Assembly: GCF_036408795.1 (NCBI RefSeq)
Contig: NZ_JAZGJP010000002.1
Coordinates: forward strand, 124,001 to 188,000
Direction: 5' to 3'
Origin: Olsenella_L kribbiana
GTDB lineage: Bacteria > Actinomycetota > Coriobacteriia > Coriobacteriales > Atopobiaceae
Length of the DNA: 64,000 nucleotides
Positions 61,005-64,000 of this stretch are shown here, in pieces. Made by a program: the position numbers and the translations under genes. Under the pieces are notes generated by a model that had not been told where the DNA came from, searched no databases, and saw only the letters and a list, made by a program, of their open reading frames with translations. Every line of letters starts with the position of its first letter. The stretch's first letter is position 1.

Positions 61005-61037
61005 GGACGCCCGGATGCATCCCGTATCCGGGCGTCC
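61005..61037 (+). terminator. Hairpin between ilvC and the second ilvB
   Basis: A perfect 12-bp stem (GGACGCCCGGAT) with a 9-nt loop has no T-run after it (TGCACA), so it may pause, process or only partly end the transcript. Confidence 0.5.
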
Positions 61038-61152
61038 TGCACACGGAGTGCCCCTCGCACGAGGGACCCACCGTCTGCAGGACAGGCCGCTGCCATAAGG
61101 CAGCTCGAGGCATATCCTTCAATCAAGGATTGCCGCCATAGGGGGAGGATGC

Positions 61153-62856
61153 ATGGAGCTCACAGGTGCCCAGATACTCATCGAGTGTCTCAAGGAGCAG
61201 GGATGCGATACCATCTTCGGATATCCCGGAGGAACGATTCTCGACGTCTACGACGTCTTGTACCAGACGCCCGAGATTCACCACTATCTCGTGAGCCACG
61301 AGCAGGGTGCCGTGCATGCCGCTGACGGCTATGCCCGTGCGACCGGCAAGGTCGGCGTGTGCTTCGCGACATCGGGCCCCGGCTGCACGAACTTCACGAC
61401 CGGCATCGCCACGGCCTATATGGACTCTTCTCCTATCGTTGCTATCACCTGCAACGTCTCGTCCAAGCTTCTCGGCAAGGACTCCTTCCAGGAAGTCGAT
61501 ATCACGGGCATAACGAAGCCGATCACGGAGTGGAACCGTGTCGTGAAGGATGTCCATGAGCTCGCAGATGTCGTGCGCCAGGCCTTCCTGATTGCCCGCA
61601 CGGGACGTCCGGGTCCGGTCCTCATCGATATCACGAAGGATGTCACACAGGCGAAGTGCGACTACGAGTATGTGCCGGTCGAGGAGCATCGCATCTTCGA
61701 GTTCCCGAACCAGCTCTCGAAGCGTCTCATGGGCGGCATCGAGACCCGTGAGCCTGAGACGGCTGCGGTCGAGCGCCTGGCGCAGATGGTCGAGGAAGCG
61801 GAGCGTCCGCTTCTTATCTGTGGTGGCGGCGTCGTGCGCGGACGCGCGAACAAGGAGTTCAACGAGTTCGCGAACAGGATCGATTCTCCTGTCGCCATCA
61901 CCGTGATGGGTGGCGGCGGCTTTGTCGGAAACGATCCGCTCTCGACCGGCATGATCGGCATGCATGGATCTCAGGCCTCGAACATGGCCGTCGACAACTG
62001 CGACCTCCTGATTGCCGTGGGCTGCCGCTTCTCCGACCGTGTGGCACTCCAGCCTTCCTCCTTTGCAAGCCAGGCCAAGATCGTCCAGGTCGACATCGAC
62101 TCGACGGAGATCGGCAAGAACGTGCGCTGCGACCACTATGTGCTCGGCGATGCGAAGCGCGTGCTCGAGCTCCTGAACGAGATGGTCCCGCAGCAGAGCC
62201 ACAAGGTCTGGAAGGAGTTCGTATTCTCGTTCCCGACGGAGACCCAGTACGAAGAGGGCGGAGACCACCTGACGCCGAAGCAGATCGACGACACGATTGC
62301 GCGCCTGTGCCCCGAAGACACGATGGTCGCCACGGACGTGGGCCAGCACCAGATGTGGGCCATCCAGCATATGCACTACTCCTATCCCGGACAGCTCATC
62401 ACATCGGGCGGCTTCGGTGCCATGGGGTTCGGCCTCGGCGCTGCCATCGGTGCCCAGGTTGGCAACCCCGACAAGCGCGTCGTGCATATCACGGGCGATG
62501 GCTCGTTCCGCATGAACTGCATCGAGCTTGCAACTGTCGAGCACTACCACCTGCCGATCATCTCGGTCGTCTTCGACAACACCGTCCTCGGCATGGTCCA
62601 TCAGTGGCAGACGCTGATCTATGACCAGCACTACTCCGAGACGACGCTCGACAGAGGACCTGACTGGGTGAAGCTCGCCGAGGCCTACCGCCTTCCCGGC
62701 TGGCGCGTGAGCACGGTCACGGAGCTCGAAGACGCGCTCCAGAAAGCCCTCGATGGCGGCACCGGTGCGGTCATCGACTGCGTCCTCGATCCCGACGAGA
62801 TGGTCCGCCCGATGGTTCCGGCAGGCCAGCACATCACGAACTTCCTTGCCATCTAA
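61153..62856 (+). CDS. Second acetolactate synthase-type large subunit
   Basis: The 567-residue ThDP enzyme is clearly homologous to IlvB (catalytic Glu in SHEQGAVHAADGYARA, FGYPGG, SGGFGAMGFGLGAAIGA, GDGSFRMNCIE). The second ThDP Asn pair reads FDNTVLGMVHQ rather than LNNGTLGMVRQ. No second small subunit is nearby. It may be a paralogous synthase with other regulation or substrate. GGGGGAGG precedes the ATG. Confidence 0.9.
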   Translation: MELTGAQILIECLKEQGCDTIFGYPGGTILDVYDVLYQTPEIHHYLVSHEQGAVHAADGYARATGKVGVCFATSGPGCTNFTTGIATAYMDSSPIVAITCNVSSKLLGKDSFQEVDITGITKPITEWNRVVKDVHELADVVRQAFLIARTGRPGPVLIDITKDVTQAKCDYEYVPVEEHRIFEFPNQLSKRLMGGIETREPETAAVERLAQMVEEAERPLLICGGGVVRGRANKEFNEFANRIDSPVAITVMGGGGFVGNDPLSTGMIGMHGSQASNMAVDNCDLLIAVGCRFSDRVALQPSSFASQAKIVQVDIDSTEIGKNVRCDHYVLGDAKRVLELLNEMVPQQSHKVWKEFVFSFPTETQYEEGGDHLTPKQIDDTIARLCPEDTMVATDVGQHQMWAIQHMHYSYPGQLITSGGFGAMGFGLGAAIGAQVGNPDKRVVHITGDGSFRMNCIELATVEHYHLPIISVVFDNTVLGMVHQWQTLIYDQHYSETTLDRGPDWVKLAEAYRLPGWRVSTVTELEDALQKALDGGTGAVIDCVLDPDEMVRPMVPAGQHITNFLAI

Positions 62857-62866
62857 GGAGATGCCC

Positions 62867-64000
62867 ATGCTATCGCTCGACAAGATCTACCACGCAGCCT
62901 ATGTCCTCAAGGGCGTCGCCAGAAAGACCGACCTCATCGCTGCTCCGCAGCTTGTGCCGGGACTCGACGAGCTCTATCTCAAGACAGAGAACCTCCAGGT
63001 CACCGGCTCCTTCAAGCTGAGGGGTGCCTACTACAAGATCTCGCAGCTGCCGAAGGAGGCGCTCGACAAGGGCATCATCGCCTGCTCTGCCGGAAACCAT
63101 GCCCAGGGCGTGGCCTTGGCTGCCACCCACATGGGCGTCAAGAGCATCGTCTGCATGCCTGACGGCGCGCCGATCATGAAGGTCGAGAACACCCGCCGCC
63201 TCGGTGCCGAGGTGAGGCTCGTTCCTGGCACCTACGACGATGCCCACGACGAGGCAGTGCGTCTCCAGGAGGAGACGGGCGCCACGTTCATCCATCCCTA
63301 CGACGACGAGGATGTCATCGCTGGCCAGGGCACGATCGGCCTCGAGATCATGGATACGCTCGACGATGTGGATGCCGTGATCGTGCCGGTCGGTGGCGGC
63401 GGCCTCATCTCCGGCGTCGCCTGTGCCGTCAAGAACCTGAAGCCGTCGTGCAAGGTCTACGGCGTCCAGGCCAAGGGCGCCTCTGCCATGGTCGATGCCT
63501 TCCATGCAGGCAAGTGGGGAGCATCCGATACGGCGGTCACGTTCGCCGACGGCATCGCCGTCAAGAACCCGGGCGATCTCACGTTCAAGATGGCGCAGAA
63601 GTACGTGGACGATATGGTCACGGTCTCAGACGACGAGATTGCAGCCGCAATCTTGAACCTCATGGAGCGCCAGAAGCTCGTGAGCGAAGGCGCAGGAGCT
63701 GCTCCTGTGGCTGCTGCCATGTTCGGTAAGCTACCGCTTCAGGGCAAGCGCACCGTCTGCGTCATCTCTGGCGGCAACATCGACGTGAACATCCTGTCCC
63801 GCGTCATCAACCGCGGCCTTGCCATGAGCGGCAGGAAGGCGACGCTTGCGATCAAGCTTACAGACAAGCCGGGCCAGCTCGAGCAGGTCTCCCGCATCAT
63901 CGCCTCGCTCGGCGCAAATGTGGTCTCGGTCGACTACGATCTGTCCGATCCGGACCTGCCGATCTCTGCCTGCACCCTGCGTGTCGGCATGGAGACCCGC
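62867..64000 (+). CDS. ilvA: Threonine ammonia-lyase, cut by the window edge
   Basis: The first 378 codons are present. PLP-lyase features are VTGSFKLRGAYYK (Lys50 binds PLP), SAGNHAQGVA, the phosphate-binding VGGGGLISGVA and SGGNIDVN. From about 325 an ACT-like domain begins (ATLAIKLTDKPGQLEQVSRII), typical of the short catabolic/biosynthetic form. It makes 2-oxobutyrate for isoleucine, feeding the synthases upstream. Start 62867 is favoured over 62861 because it leaves 6 nt after AAGGAG. Confidence 0.93.
   Translation, partial: MLSLDKIYHAAYVLKGVARKTDLIAAPQLVPGLDELYLKTENLQVTGSFKLRGAYYKISQLPKEALDKGIIACSAGNHAQGVALAATHMGVKSIVCMPDGAPIMKVENTRRLGAEVRLVPGTYDDAHDEAVRLQEETGATFIHPYDDEDVIAGQGTIGLEIMDTLDDVDAVIVPVGGGGLISGVACAVKNLKPSCKVYGVQAKGASAMVDAFHAGKWGASDTAVTFADGIAVKNPGDLTFKMAQKYVDDMVTVSDDEIAAAILNLMERQKLVSEGAGAAPVAAAMFGKLPLQGKRTVCVISGGNIDVNILSRVINRGLAMSGRKATLAIKLTDKPGQLEQVSRIIASLGANVVSVDYDLSDPDLPISACTLRVGMETR

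Overview
The window looks like chromosome from a strictly anaerobic, fairly high-GC actinobacterium, most likely a coriobacterial relative such as Olsenella/Atopobiaceae. The genus is an inference from gene content and codon use. Supporting signs are a class III (oxygen-sensitive) ribonucleotide reductase with its activase and no aerobic counterpart, a nickel-pincer (lar) cofactor operon, a GGGtGRT plus NifU-like Fe-S gene pair, and frequent TTG/GTG starts behind strong Shine-Dalgarno sequences. I saw no rRNA, tRNA, CRISPR array or prophage.

Layout. 1-1060: end of an unknown gene and a sugar-phosphate isomerase/epimerase-like gene. 1084-3614: a methyltransferase gene split by a complete 1.75 kb IS200/IS605 element (tnpA + tnpB). 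3831-13373: arsC, a small toxin-like peptide locus with an SOS-box-like palindrome, a MATE pump, a DUF1295 membrane protein, a GNAT/molybdenum-carrier fusion, azlCD, an orphan ECF-type ATPase, a NUDIX hydrolase and a membrane-anchored GH25 muramidase. 13869-27792: housekeeping and metabolism (TIGR00300 protein, radical SAM protein, malic enzyme + fumarase, asnS, Pth2, CDF transporter, an acyltransferase with two SGNH domains, FKBP, aquaglyceroporin). 28183-30398: an Abi_2-family abortive-infection gene whose 3' end carries its own promoter and a ~62-nt structured RNA, with two further RNA copies next to apparent abi relics. 30592-38000: GGGtGRT/NifU-like pair, DJ-1 protein, two EamA transporters, a decayed ATPase gene, a DUF3592 protein and a coiled-coil surface protein. 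38108-41091: larE-larB-larC. 41239-47926: six co-directional genes starting with a cytoplasmic ParB-like/BMP fusion, a phosphoesterase and an ACT/metallo-beta-lactamase fusion. 48010-53668: OPT transporter, coaX, nrdG, nrdD. 54667-55344: frameshifted DUF3800 gene. 55765-64000: a branched-chain amino acid operon with a candidate attenuation leader, then leuA-ilvB-ilvN-ilvC-second ilvB-ilvA, the last cut by the window edge.

How parts work together. The ilv/leu operon is probably controlled by a leader peptide with consecutive Ile-Ala-Val-Leu-Leu-Leu codons, two of the Leu codons being CTA, followed by a pause hairpin and a terminator. Fumarase and malic enzyme form a C4-acid operon. LarE, LarB and LarC make the nickel-pincer nucleotide cofactor, but no larA-type racemase lies nearby. 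The defence genes (Abi, ATPase, DUF3800) and toxin/antitoxin-like fragments sit in AT-richer, gene-poor gaps and are mostly decayed.

The most interesting signals are the Abi-RNA locus with its relic copies, the toxin-like peptide with SOS-like operator and convergent small RNA, the leu/ilv attenuator, the IS element whose TnpA lacks the usual catalytic tyrosine, the tandem SGNH domains (one with lost catalytic residues), and the ParB-like/BMP - phosphoesterase - ACT/MBL operon.
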